Position numbers and translations under genes: made by a program | The notes under the pieces: generated by a model | Seen by the model: only the letters and a program-made list of their open reading frames with translations | Databases searched by the model: none | What the model was told of the DNA's origin: nothing | In this document: one piece after another, positions 17,032 to 25,710 of the stretch | Layout: each line of letters begins with the position of its first letter | Position numbering within the stretch: the first letter of the stretch is position 1 | DNA from: JAPUDQ01 sp964573015 | GTDB lineage: Bacteria > Patescibacteriota > Saccharimonadia > Saccharimonadales > Saccharimonadaceae | DNA length: 64,000 nucleotides | Direction: 5' to 3' | Assembly (NCBI GenBank): GCA_964573015.1 | Contig: CAZNHZ010000001.1 | Location: 310,001 to 374,000, forward strand

Positions 17032-18201
17032 ATGACATACCTCGCCATTACCGGCCGATTACCGGCGCTGAGTCTCGCCGAACTCGAATCTTTGTACGGC
17101 TCCAGAGCCATTACGCGCCTGGGCAATCACGCTCTGATCGAGGCCGAAGTTGATTTTGACCGTCTTGGCGGCACTATCAAGCTGGCCAAGCACATTGTCA
17201 CCTTACCGACCATCAACCCGCAAAAAGTATTTGATTATTGCCGTAAAACACTACCCGACTATATTGGGGATTTCCCTGATGGCAAAATCAAGCTTGGCGT
17301 CAGTCTCTACGGCCTCAACCTAGCAATCGCCAAACAAAACGCAAATATACTGAGACTTAAAAAAGCCATCCGTCAAACCGGCCGCTCAGTCCGCGCCGTG
17401 CCAAACACCGCAGCCGCTCTCACCAGTGCGCAGACATTTCATAATGCCCTGACTTCTCCGGTCGGACTGGAGTTGGTCTTTGTCGCCCATGAAAACAACA
17501 CCTACATCGGTCACGTCACCAATGTTCAAAATATCGACAGCTATACCTTGCGCGATCGCGGCCGGCCCAAACGCGACACTTTTGTCGGCATGTTGCCGCC
17601 CAAACTGGCCCAAACGATTATCAACCTCGCGGTCGGCAATGAGGCAGAAAATCGGCGCCGAGAAATACTTGATCCATTTTGCGGTACCGGCGTGATACTC
17701 CAGGAAGCCGCGCTCATGGGCTATAGCGTCTACGGCACCGACATCAGTGAAAAAATGGTCCGATTTAGCCGCGACAATCTAAATTGGGCTATGGAAAAAT
17801 TTGCCATCCATGTAGAGCGACAATTTGAAATCGGCGACGCCACTACTCATACCTGGCGGCAACCTATCGATACCGTCGCTTGCGAGGGCTACTTGGGCCG
17901 GCCAATCGGCGGCCAAGCCGTCACAACCGAACAGCTCAATGAAATTATCTACCAATGCAACCTCATCATGCGCGGCTTTCTCAAAAACATCGCTCCTCAA
18001 CTCGCGCCGGGCACCCGACTCTGTGTCGCCGCGCCTATCTGGCAAATTGACGGCGAGACACATGTCTTGCCGGTCGTTGATGAACTGTCCGCACTTGGCT
18101 ATGAGCGAGTATCGTTTTGTCACGCTGAAATGTCCGATCTCGTCTACCGACGCGATGATCAGCCTACCGGCCGACATCTGCTGGTAGTTACTAAAAAATA
18201 A
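17032..18201 (+). CDS. TRM11/Trm-G10-like RNA methyltransferase
   Basis: A 389-residue protein resembling archaeal and eukaryotic TRM11, which makes N2-methylguanosine at tRNA position 10. The N-terminus (MTYLAITGRLPALSLAELESLYG) and THUMP-like region lead to a Rossmann domain with DPFCGTGVILQEAALMG (about residues 220-236) and GTDISEKMVRFSRDN. Where the family normally has a DPPYG catalytic motif this protein has CEGYLGRPIGG. The gene is divergent from the flippase gene and has TATACT six bases before ATG, suggesting a leaderless mRNA. The RNA substrate is unproven. Confidence 0.75.
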   Translation: MTYLAITGRLPALSLAELESLYGSRAITRLGNHALIEAEVDFDRLGGTIKLAKHIVTLPTINPQKVFDYCRKTLPDYIGDFPDGKIKLGVSLYGLNLAIAKQNANILRLKKAIRQTGRSVRAVPNTAAALTSAQTFHNALTSPVGLELVFVAHENNTYIGHVTNVQNIDSYTLRDRGRPKRDTFVGMLPPKLAQTIINLAVGNEAENRRREILDPFCGTGVILQEAALMGYSVYGTDISEKMVRFSRDNLNWAMEKFAIHVERQFEIGDATTHTWRQPIDTVACEGYLGRPIGGQAVTTEQLNEIIYQCNLIMRGFLKNIAPQLAPGTRLCVAAPIWQIDGETHVLPVVDELSALGYERVSFCHAEMSDLVYRRDDQPTGRHLLVVTKK

Positions 18202-18213
18202 TATTCGTAACCC

Positions 18214-18242
18214 TTGCGAAAACAGCTAGATTTTGCTACAAT
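18214..18242 (+). promoter_or_regulatory. rpmA promoter
   Basis: TTGCGA at 18214-18219, a 17-base spacer and TACAAT at 18237-18242, preceded by TTTTGC, giving an extended -10. The leader to rpmA is about 38 bases and contains AGAGG near the start codon. Confidence 0.7.
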
Positions 18243-18285
18243 ATACCGAGTTTCAAACAGTAATCACTAGAGGTTAGATAGTCTT

Positions 18286-18558
18286 ATGTCACATGTCAAA
18301 GCTGGCGGTACCAGCAAAAATGTCCACAATAACCCCGGTCAACGCTTGGGCGTCAAACGTTTTGGCGGCCAAAAAGTCCGCGCCGGTGAGGTTATCGTTC
18401 GTCAAACCGGCTCGACCAAACAGGCCGGCGACGGCACCTACATGAGCCGTAACTTTACGATTCACGCCGCCATCGACGGCACAGTTGGTTTTCGCAAAGT
18501 CAAATCCCGCCGCTTTACCGGCAAGACCGAACCTCGTACCCAAGTAGTTGTCCACTAA
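18286..18558 (+). CDS. rpmA: Large ribosomal subunit protein bL27
   Basis: Ninety residues with the L27 signature RLGVKRFGGQKVRAGEVIVRQ and the GDGTYMSRNFTIHA core. L27 lies near the peptidyl-transferase centre. The N-terminus begins SHVKAGGTSKN with no visible cleavable extension. rpmA is normally directly after rplU, but here it is a single-gene unit with its own promoter and terminator, and rplU lies at the far end of the window. Confidence 0.96.
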   Translation: MSHVKAGGTSKNVHNNPGQRLGVKRFGGQKVRAGEVIVRQTGSTKQAGDGTYMSRNFTIHAAIDGTVGFRKVKSRRFTGKTEPRTQVVVH

Positions 18559-18574
18559 CCTGCTCTGACTAAAT

Positions 18575-18606
18575 AAAAATAACCCTCGGCAAAAGGGTTA
18601 TTTTTT
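18575..18606. terminator. Bidirectional terminator between rpmA and a receiver gene
   Basis: A stem AATAACCCT with AGGGTTATT around a seven-base loop, flanked by an A run on the left and a T run on the right, so it can serve both the plus-strand rpmA and the convergent minus-strand operon. Confidence 0.85.
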
Positions 18607-18621
18607 ATAATTCAAGGCAAA

Positions 18622-18999
18622 TTATTGCATACCGAGGTGGTGCTTGATACGATCGACGACATCACTGATAACTACTTGTGATTTGACGAGATAATCGTCG
18701 GCTCCAAGCTCCTCCGCTCGCTGCTTATCTTTGGGCTGACTAAGCGCAGTCAGCATAATGACGCGAACATTCATCGTCTCGGGAGTATTGCGCAAGATAT
18801 CAAGTACATCAAAGCCGTTGATCTTGGGCATCATAGCATCAAGCAAAATCAAATCGGGCTTAAACTCGACAGCACTCGACAGCGCCAATTCGCCATTGGC
18901 GACATGCTCAACTTCAAAACCCTCTAATTCGAGCCGCGACTTATAGACACCGGCCAGTGCGCCATCGTCTTCGACGAGTAGAATTTTTTTCTGATGCAT
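18622..18999 (-). CDS. Stand-alone response regulator receiver domain
   Basis: A 125-residue CheY-like receiver: acidic pair in ILLVEDDGALAG, phosphoacceptor in LILLDAMMPKINGFD (near residue 54), Thr in VIMLTALSQPKD and Lys in DDYLVKSQV. There is no output domain. It is the last gene of the minus-strand run that follows ftsEX, the hydrolase and CtpA, with only 20 bases after the CtpA stop. No kinase is adjacent; the nearest are at 12715-13425 and 37073-39004. Confidence 0.88.
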   Translation of the reverse strand: MHQKKILLVEDDGALAGVYKSRLELEGFEVEHVANGELALSSAVEFKPDLILLDAMMPKINGFDVLDILRNTPETMNVRVIMLTALSQPKDKQRAEELGADDYLVKSQVVISDVVDRIKHHLGMQ

Positions 19000-19019
19000 A
19001 TATTTACTATAACCAACCC

Positions 19020-20225
19020 TTATCGCTGTTTCAATAGCTCGAGCGCTTTATCTTTTTGCGGATCGCGTCCGGCAGCAAAATCCTGCTCGTTTAGCGCCAC
19101 CACTGTATCTGGTGCTATCCCCTCTTTGGAGATATTTTTGCCATTTGGCGTATACCAGCTGGCTATCGTAACTTTTAGGCTGCCGCCATCGCCAAGTGTC
19201 TTGACATCCTGTACGACACCTTTACCAAACGTCTTTTCACCTACCAGGGTCGCCGCTTTGTTGTCGCGCAAGGCTCCGGCCAAAATCTCACTGGCACTGG
19301 CGCTGCCTTCGTTGACCAACACCACCGTCGGCATGCCGTGCAGTATCGGCTCGCCCCGACTATGAAGCGTATCGACAATCTTTCCGCCGGCCCGTTCGGT
19401 TACCACAACTTTGTTGTCCAGCCATAGACTAGCGATATCTTGTGCTGCCTGTAAATAGCCGCCGCCATTGCCTCTTAGATCGACTACGACACCGCGTACG
19501 CCCTTGGCTTTCATGTCGCGAGCTGCCGCTCTTGCTAGCGCCACCGTTTCGGTTTGTCCAAAGCGCGTAATCCGCATTATGCCGATGTTGTCGGCAGTTA
19601 TTTCGGTTTTGACGCTCGGATCGGTAATTTTGTCGCGCACGACGGTAATTTCTTGAGGTTTGTCCTGCCCTGCTCGAGCTACGGTCAGCTTGACACTGGT
19701 GCCTTTTTCGCCGCGTATGTTTTTGACGGCTTTTTCGACTGACCAGTTGGTAGTTTCGTCTTGGTTAACTTTGAGGATGGCGTCCCCTGCCAGCAAACCG
19801 GCTTTTTTTGCGGGACTGCCGTCAATCGTGCTGATAATCGTCAGTAAGCCATCTTTTTTGCCGAGTTCGGCACCGATACCCTCAAACGTACCCTCCAAAT
19901 CACCCAGAAACTCTTTGGCCTCATCAGCTGTAAAATACACCGTGTAAGGATCACCGACAGCATCGACCAAACCTTTTTTGGCGCCATCGATCAGTTTTTG
20001 CTTATCGATCGTACCGTCATAACTAAGTGATAATTCTTTGTAGAGCGACTGCACCGTAGCAAGATCAAGCGCACTGCCGGTATTGGTGGTACCGGTGAGG
20101 GCTGTTTTGATAGCCTCGGAGCGAGTTCCAGCGATAAACGCCACAACCACCAACAGCAAGACGATAAAACCCTGTCTCAGTGTAACGCGTGATTTTTTAT
20201 GGCCGCCTCGTTGCGGTGTCTCCAC
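19020..20225 (-). CDS. C-terminal processing peptidase (S41, CtpA-like)
   Basis: A 401-residue exported serine protease. One N-terminal membrane helix (GFIVLLLVVVAFIAGT, about 19-34) anchors it. A helical region is followed by a PDZ domain (about 110-195, including DGLLTIISTIDGSPAKKAGLLAGDAILKV) and the S41 catalytic domain with GVVVDLRGNGGGYL, the nucleophile in NEGSASASEILAGALRD and the lysine in LVGEKTFGKG. Family members trim or degrade envelope proteins and often regulate peptidoglycan hydrolases. It directly follows the M23 hydrolase gene. Confidence 0.93.
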   Translation of the reverse strand: METPQRGGHKKSRVTLRQGFIVLLLVVVAFIAGTRSEAIKTALTGTTNTGSALDLATVQSLYKELSLSYDGTIDKQKLIDGAKKGLVDAVGDPYTVYFTADEAKEFLGDLEGTFEGIGAELGKKDGLLTIISTIDGSPAKKAGLLAGDAILKVNQDETTNWSVEKAVKNIRGEKGTSVKLTVARAGQDKPQEITVVRDKITDPSVKTEITADNIGIMRITRFGQTETVALARAAARDMKAKGVRGVVVDLRGNGGGYLQAAQDIASLWLDNKVVVTERAGGKIVDTLHSRGEPILHGMPTVVLVNEGSASASEILAGALRDNKAATLVGEKTFGKGVVQDVKTLGDGGSLKVTIASWYTPNGKNISKEGIAPDTVVALNEQDFAAGRDPQKDKALELLKQR

Positions 20226-20319
20226 GTTGTGCTCCTCCTAAAGTCGTTATGGATAATTATAGCAAACCCTACCGGTGATTGCATTAGATTTGTTTTAAAA
20301 AATCTTGTCCAGACAGGAG

Positions 20320-21423
20320 TTAGTCAATCATATGTGCATAAATCATCCGCGTGCCGTTATCAAGCTCGACAATCGCGACATTGCCATAGGCCCAGGTGCC
20401 GAGCAGCGCGTCAGAACTGCCCCGCCACATAATTCCCGGTGCCACGGCGTAGATTGTCGTACCGGTTGGGGCTGCATAGTCAACACCGGGATGATGGCCG
20501 CTATAATACATCGGATCGGCGTTCCAAAATGATTGGCTAACCCACCCCGGCGGCATATCAATCGGTTGAACTTGTATAAATGATGTCGGATTAACTATAC
20601 CGCCACCGCTTCGTGCCTCCAAATGCAAGTGCGGGCCAGTTGACATACCGGTACTGCCGACATGACCGACGACATCGCCGGCACGCACATAACCCGACGG
20701 TGCTAGCGCCTTGTACGACGCCCTGGCAAGCGAAGCCGCCAACGCAGCCTCAGCGGCGGCACGCTGTTCTTTGAGCGAACCAACCATATTGCCATAGGCA
20801 GCTTCTTCGCCACGGGTGTACTCGACGATTCTAGCCTGTTCGGCCTCTTTGGCGGCAATTTGCTCTCGCTGACCAACTTGTTGAGAAATTACGGCCTCGA
20901 CTTCTTTCTTTTGGCGATCAAGTTCTTTTTTGAGTTTCTTGACTTGATCCATGGCGTTTTTCATCTGATCGCGCACCGAGCCGCGCACTTCTTGGGCGGC
21001 GACATATTCACCGACGTTCTTGGTGCTGGCCAGCAGTACAATCGGCGATACGTCACCATTGGCATAAATCTGCGCGACGGTTTTGTTAAGAGTACGTTTT
21101 TGACGCTCGAGTTTTTCTTGGTTAGCGTTAATTTCAGCTTGTAGCTGGTTTTTGAGTTGCTCGTTTTTGTCAATTTCGGCTTGCAGCTGGTTTTTTTCGG
21201 CCGTAATTATATTGAGAGCATTTTGCAGGCTGTCACCCTCGGAGCGCAGACGGGCAATTTCTTTTTCGTATTCGGCAATCTGCGCATCGATCGTGCTTAT
21301 CTGATCACGATAATTTTGAGCAAACACGTGCGGCGCCGCCACAGCGAGGCCAATCACCAAACAACCAACAGTCAGGAGCTTGGCAAAAACTGATGGCAAA
21401 CGGGTGGTGGATGTTTGTTTCAT
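20320..21423 (-). CDS. Coiled-coil M23 peptidase with permuted active-site motifs
   Basis: About 367 residues: a signal peptide (cut near HVFA-Q, residue 35), a long coiled coil (about 38-235) and a C-terminal LytM/M23-like domain. It lies directly after ftsE and ftsX, as EnvC/PcsB/RipC-type hydrolases often do. In an ordinary M23 domain the order is HxxxD, then the YAH strand, then HLH. Here GSTGMSTGPHLHLEARSG comes first (His265, His267), then HPGVDYAAPTGT (His311, Asp315), and the protein ends in MIYAHMID (His364). All expected zinc and catalytic residues are present, in rotated order. No continuation is found after the stop in any frame. The start at 21423 is chosen by the signal peptide. 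Confidence 0.85.
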   Translation of the reverse strand: MKQTSTTRLPSVFAKLLTVGCLVIGLAVAAPHVFAQNYRDQISTIDAQIAEYEKEIARLRSEGDSLQNALNIITAEKNQLQAEIDKNEQLKNQLQAEINANQEKLERQKRTLNKTVAQIYANGDVSPIVLLASTKNVGEYVAAQEVRGSVRDQMKNAMDQVKKLKKELDRQKKEVEAVISQQVGQREQIAAKEAEQARIVEYTRGEEAAYGNMVGSLKEQRAAAEAALAASLARASYKALAPSGYVRAGDVVGHVGSTGMSTGPHLHLEARSGGGIVNPTSFIQVQPIDMPPGWVSQSFWNADPMYYSGHHPGVDYAAPTGTTIYAVAPGIMWRGSSDALLGTWAYGNVAIVELDNGTRMIYAHMID

Positions 21424-21520
21424 GATTTTGCTATATCTTACCACACCATGAGCGGTTTGGTCAAGTGTTTTGCGCCCCAAAATAAATCTACTAAGAAATA
21501 GTTTCATGCCCTACCCTTAT

Positions 21521-22504
21521 TTATACTTTGAGATACCGTCGCACCGCTAGACGCGAAGACACAATACCGATCACCGCACCCAGTACGATCATACCTATCA
21601 AAACCAGCGGCGAAAATTTCACCAGCAGCCTAGAAAGCTTGTCTACCTCAATGCCATAACCGGCAATTTTGTCCTGAAATGCCAACAGCCCAAAGTAGCC
21701 CAGTCCGGTGGCAATCACAGCCGCAAACAAACCGTACATCACCGCCTCGACTACAAACGGACCACGAATAAAGCCTTTGTCTGCCCCGATTAGCTTCATC
21801 ATCTCTATCTCGTCACGACGGTTAAATATCGCCATGCGTATGGTGTTGAAAACAATTAGCGTCGAAATCGCCACAAATATAACGGTCGCGACCAAGCCGG
21901 CGCGCTCGGCGGTTGCCGCCCAGCTGGTGATCGTCTTGATAGCCGATCGTCGATCGCCATCGAGCTGCTTGGCGCCGTCAAACAAATTTAGCTTGAATTG
22001 TTGGTCTTTACTGAGCAGTCGCTCGATACTTTCCAGCCTGTCGGGGTCGGCAACGTTTATTTCAAACTTAGCCGGAAACTCAATCTCCGATTCGGCCAAA
22101 GCCTTGAGACCCTCGACGTCTCCCGGCTCAATGTTGTCCTTGATATACTTCTCACGACCCTGCTCGCTCGAAACGTATGTCACCCGCGTAACATTGTCTG
22201 TGCGTTCCAGTTTTTTGCGCAGCGCCAACCGATCGCTGTCAGAAATATCGCCTTTTAGAAATATCGACAAATCGATACTTTGACGCAGCTGAGCAACCGT
22301 GTCGTTTAACATGGTTCGCGCCACTACCGTCGTAAAAACAATCAGCAACGTTATAGTCATAACCGCCGTTGCCGCCGTCGTCAGCCAAGCATTGCGCGTA
22401 AAGTTGTTGGCACCGTAGCGCAACATGCGCACCCAAGTCAGATACTTGCGGCGAAATTTTTTGCTGTCGCGCAGCTTTTGGCGTGGAGCCGGCTTATTTG
22501 CCAT
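21521..22504 (-). CDS. ftsX: Cell division ABC permease FtsX
   Basis: A 327-residue FtsX. A cytoplasmic N-terminal tail and first helix (TTAATAVMTITLLIVFTTVVA, about 43-63) are followed by the extracellular loop (about 65-205) and three C-terminal helices, with the conserved IRMAIFNRRDEIEMMKLIGA loop contacting FtsE. FtsEX transmits ATP hydrolysis to a coiled-coil peptidoglycan hydrolase during division. The hydrolase gene lies downstream and ftsE is 24 bases upstream. Confidence 0.94.
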   Translation of the reverse strand: MANKPAPRQKLRDSKKFRRKYLTWVRMLRYGANNFTRNAWLTTAATAVMTITLLIVFTTVVARTMLNDTVAQLRQSIDLSIFLKGDISDSDRLALRKKLERTDNVTRVTYVSSEQGREKYIKDNIEPGDVEGLKALAESEIEFPAKFEINVADPDRLESIERLLSKDQQFKLNLFDGAKQLDGDRRSAIKTITSWAATAERAGLVATVIFVAISTLIVFNTIRMAIFNRRDEIEMMKLIGADKGFIRGPFVVEAVMYGLFAAVIATGLGYFGLLAFQDKIAGYGIEVDKLSRLLVKFSPLVLIGMIVLGAVIGIVSSRLAVRRYLKV

Positions 22505-22528
22505 ACCGACCTCCGATAACTAGCAGTT

Positions 22529-23212
22529 TCATTGTTTGTAACTCCCCTCAGCCACGTCGGACGTAATCTTGCCGCTGTCGAGTGTAATCACGCGACGCTT
22601 AAGCCGATTTACAATCTCGACGTTATGCGTAGTTAGCAATACGGTTGTACCATAACGGTTAATTTTTTCGAGCAATCGCACAATATCCCAAGAGTGCTTG
22701 GGGTCAAGATTGCCGGTCGGCTCATCGGCGATGAGAATCTTGGGCTGACGCACGACCGCGCGGGCAATCGCCACACGTTGGCGCTCACCGCCAGAAAGTT
22801 CACGCGGATAATTTTTTTCCTTGCCCTTAAGCCCGACCAGTTCGATAACTTTCGGAACCGTATTACGTATCTCGCGGTTAGTCATGCCGGCAATCTCAAG
22901 CGCAAAAGCGATGTTTTCAAATACGGTGCGTTGCGGCAACAATTTGAAATCCTGAAACACCACGCCTATCTTGCGCCTAAGCAGTGGAATATGCCGATCT
23001 TTGAGCGTATCGTAGTCGATACCGCCGACGACGATCTTGCCGCTGGTCGGCTTTTCTTCGCGTGTCAGCAGTTTGAGCAGCGTACTTTTGCCTGCACCAG
23101 AAGTACCGACCAAGATCACAAACTCTTTCGGCTCAATATGAAGAGAAATGCGACTGAGCGCCGGCGCACCGTCTTTGGCGTAAGTTTTGGTCACACGATC
23201 AAGCAAAATCAT
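22529..23212 (-). CDS. ftsE: Cell division ATP-binding protein FtsE
   Basis: About 227 residues from the ATG at 23212. It is an ABC ATPase with Walker A GTSGAGKSTLLKLL, Q-loop VFQDFKLLPQRTVFEN, signature LSGGERQRVAIARA, Walker B ILIADEPTGNLD and switch histidine in LLTTHN. The fit to FtsE (DFKLLP) and the adjacent ftsX make the call firm. A TATAAT box ten bases upstream of the chosen ATG suggests a promoter within the block. Confidence 0.95.
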   Translation of the reverse strand: MILLDRVTKTYAKDGAPALSRISLHIEPKEFVILVGTSGAGKSTLLKLLTREEKPTSGKIVVGGIDYDTLKDRHIPLLRRKIGVVFQDFKLLPQRTVFENIAFALEIAGMTNREIRNTVPKVIELVGLKGKEKNYPRELSGGERQRVAIARAVVRQPKILIADEPTGNLDPKHSWDIVRLLEKINRYGTTVLLTTHNVEIVNRLKRRVITLDSGKITSDVAEGSYKQ

Positions 23213-23275
23213 AACCGTATCTATTATACAACAAATCGTCCGCAAAAAGCTGTAGCTTATGCTTTCAAATAATAG

Positions 23276-24355
23276 CTACTTAGCGATTGATTCCAGATAA
23301 GCGTTTATGAAGCCGTCCAGCTTGCCGTCGAGCACGCCGGCGGTATCACGGTCTTCGTGCTTGGTACGGGTATCTTTGACCATCGTATATGGATGCAATA
23401 CATAATTTCGTATCTGAGCACCCCAGCTGGCGCTCTCGCCTGCTCGCAGGTCGGCCAGGGTCTCAGCATGCTGCTCCATCTGGAGCTGAATCAATTTGCC
23501 GCGCAAAATCTTCATCGCGGTCTCGCGGTTTTGCAGTTGTGAGCGCTCGTTTTGGATCGCCACGACCGTCCCGGTCGGCAGGTGCGTGATACGGACGGCA
23601 CTATCGGTTGTATTGACGCTCTGGCCGCCATGACCACCGGCCCGATAGACATCGATCTTGAGATCACGATCATCGATCTGCACCTCATCTGGCGTATCAA
23701 TTTCCGGCATGATCTCGACCAGGGCAAAACTCGTCTGGCGCAGATTATCGGCATTGAACGGGCTAAGCCGCACCAGTCGATGTACGCCATGCTCGGACTG
23801 CAACCTGCCATAGGCATACGGTCCGGTGAAGCTATAGGTTGCGGATTTGAGGCCGGCTTCTTCACCCGGACTGCGCTCAATCAGCTCTGTTTTGAAGCCT
23901 GATTTTTCACCCCATCTGAGGTACATGCGTTCCAGCATCTCGCACCAATCCTGGGCATCTGTGCCACCAACTCCAGCCGATAGTTTCACGATCGCGCTGT
24001 GATCATCGTACTGACCATGAAACAGCAGATCTTTTTTAAGCTGAGTAAATTCAGCCTCGAGCGCCGATAATTGTTCCTCAAACTCGCGCGTCATCGACTC
24101 ATCACCGATCTCCATCAGCTCGACGATATCACCGACTTGAAGCCGCAAAGTTTGCCACGGCTCGATCTGCGCTCTCAGACTAGCCGATTGCTTACTGAGC
24201 ATCTGCGCCCGCTCAAGATTTGCCCAGACATCACTAGCGGCCAGCTGCTCATCAATCCGCGCCAGCTCCTCAGCCTTGGCGGCAATCGTCAGCTGATCAA
24301 AAGCTTCAATTACAGCTGTTTTCAGTTCATCGGCACGTTTTTTGAGCGGTTGCAT
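23276..24355 (-). CDS. prfB: Peptide chain release factor 2
   Basis: This 359-residue RF2 releases peptides at UGA and UAA. It has the RF2 codon-recognition motif SPF (VRLSPFNADNLRQTSFA) and the GGQ loop (GHGGQSVNTTDSAVR). The N-terminus reads straight through the place where many prfB genes carry a programmed +1 frameshift at an internal UGA, so that autoregulation is absent. RF2 together with RF1 supports standard UGA stop usage. The gene starts one base after the murD stop codon. Confidence 0.96.
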   Translation of the reverse strand: MQPLKKRADELKTAVIEAFDQLTIAAKAEELARIDEQLAASDVWANLERAQMLSKQSASLRAQIEPWQTLRLQVGDIVELMEIGDESMTREFEEQLSALEAEFTQLKKDLLFHGQYDDHSAIVKLSAGVGGTDAQDWCEMLERMYLRWGEKSGFKTELIERSPGEEAGLKSATYSFTGPYAYGRLQSEHGVHRLVRLSPFNADNLRQTSFALVEIMPEIDTPDEVQIDDRDLKIDVYRAGGHGGQSVNTTDSAVRITHLPTGTVVAIQNERSQLQNRETAMKILRGKLIQLQMEQHAETLADLRAGESASWGAQIRNYVLHPYTMVKDTRTKHEDRDTAGVLDGKLDGFINAYLESIAK

Positions 24356-24356
24356 A

Positions 24357-25640
24357 TTAGAGTGCCTTGACCGCTTTTACAAACTGCTCGCCGCGATCCT
24401 GGTAATTTTTGAACATATCAAAGCTGGCGCTAGCCGGACTCAGTAGAACAACGCTGTCTTTTTTGGCACGTTTATGGCAGGCCTGAACGACATCTTTCAT
24501 GCCACCGATCGGTTCAAATACGGGCACATTATATTCTTTACATAGCTGTGCGATACGCTTGCCGGTAGCACCAATCGCCGCGACTGTCACACTATGGCGC
24601 TTACACTCGTGCACAATTGATTCGTAATCAGCGCCTTTGTCTGACCCGCCCAAGATGATGATTTTGGGTTCGTCAAAGGCATTAAGCGCTGCAAATGCCG
24701 ATCCCGGCGTCGTGGCGATACTATCGTCATAGTACCTGATACCGCCAACATCACGGACAAACTTGAGCCGATGCGGCAAGCCTTCAAACACCCGCAAGCC
24801 GCGTTCGATCGCCACATTATCGACCGTAAAGACACGAGCGGCCGATATGGCCGCGCAAGCGTTTTCAATATTGTGCGCGCCGGGCAAACTCAATGCATCA
24901 ATCGAACAAATTGTCTGCCCCTCTACCCGAAACTCGCCGCCCTCGGCATATACTCCGTCGTGATCACGCGCATCGTAACGAATACGATCGCCCAAAACTG
25001 AAGTTTTGGCGATTTGCTCACTCCATTTATTGGACGGATGATAAAAACAAACATCGTTTTTGGTCTGGAAACGCCTGATGTTACTCTTGGCTCTGATATA
25101 GTCTTTGAAATCGGCATGTATATCTAGATGATCCGGCTCAATCATCAGCACTACCGCCACGCGCGGGCTGCGCACCATATCCCAGAGCTGAAAACTACTC
25201 AACTCAACCACGACAATATGATTAGGATCGATCGTCGGCAGCTCATCAAGCGGCGGCTTGCCGATGTTACCCACCAAGTGCACCGTATGCCCTGCCGATC
25301 GCAAAATACTGGTGATGAGGCTGCTGACCGTGCCCTTGCCCTTGGTGCCAGTGACACCGATGATCGGTGCCGAGCATTTCGCGAAAAACTCATTCGTACT
25401 GGACCATACCTTGCCGCCTGTTACAATCGAATTTGGCGGTAGTCCGGCGGTGCGTACCACTAAATCAAAATCATCCAGCTTGGCAAATACGTTTTCGCCC
25501 AGCAATACTTTGGCGCCTTTTGGGATCGGTCTGGCCGGCACGGCTTGCTCGTCGACGATCGTCACGTCATCACCGCGCGCTTGCCAATATTTATAATTCG
25601 ACTCGCCCTCCAACCCATAGCCGGCAATCGCAACTTTCAT
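24357..25640 (-). CDS. murD: UDP-N-acetylmuramoylalanine-D-glutamate ligase
   Basis: A 427-residue Mur ligase that adds D-glutamate to UDP-MurNAc-L-Ala in the cytoplasm. The N-terminal Rossmann part (VAIAGYGLEGESN) is followed by the ATP loop GVTGTKGKGTVSSLI, the central HIVVVELSSFQL and MIEPDHLDIHADFKDYI segments, and the C-terminal domain with PHRLKFV, YYDDSIATTPGSAFAAL and ILGGSDKGADY. The last residues VVLLSPASASFDMFKNYQDRGEQF are typical of MurD. A TATACT box six bases before the ATG implies a leaderless mRNA. Confidence 0.95.
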   Translation of the reverse strand: MKVAIAGYGLEGESNYKYWQARGDDVTIVDEQAVPARPIPKGAKVLLGENVFAKLDDFDLVVRTAGLPPNSIVTGGKVWSSTNEFFAKCSAPIIGVTGTKGKGTVSSLITSILRSAGHTVHLVGNIGKPPLDELPTIDPNHIVVVELSSFQLWDMVRSPRVAVVLMIEPDHLDIHADFKDYIRAKSNIRRFQTKNDVCFYHPSNKWSEQIAKTSVLGDRIRYDARDHDGVYAEGGEFRVEGQTICSIDALSLPGAHNIENACAAISAARVFTVDNVAIERGLRVFEGLPHRLKFVRDVGGIRYYDDSIATTPGSAFAALNAFDEPKIIILGGSDKGADYESIVHECKRHSVTVAAIGATGKRIAQLCKEYNVPVFEPIGGMKDVVQACHKRAKKDSVVLLSPASASFDMFKNYQDRGEQFVKAVKAL

Positions 25641-25710
25641 GCTTTTAGTATAGCTGAGATAATTTACAATTTACAGTTTCAATTGATGAGTATCAAAAGC
25701 GCTCGTCGCA

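Noticed and set aside
23276..24355. Programmed frameshift in prfB
   Set aside because: The N-terminus reads through in one frame with the normal RF2 sequence and has no internal TGA, so no frameshift is present.
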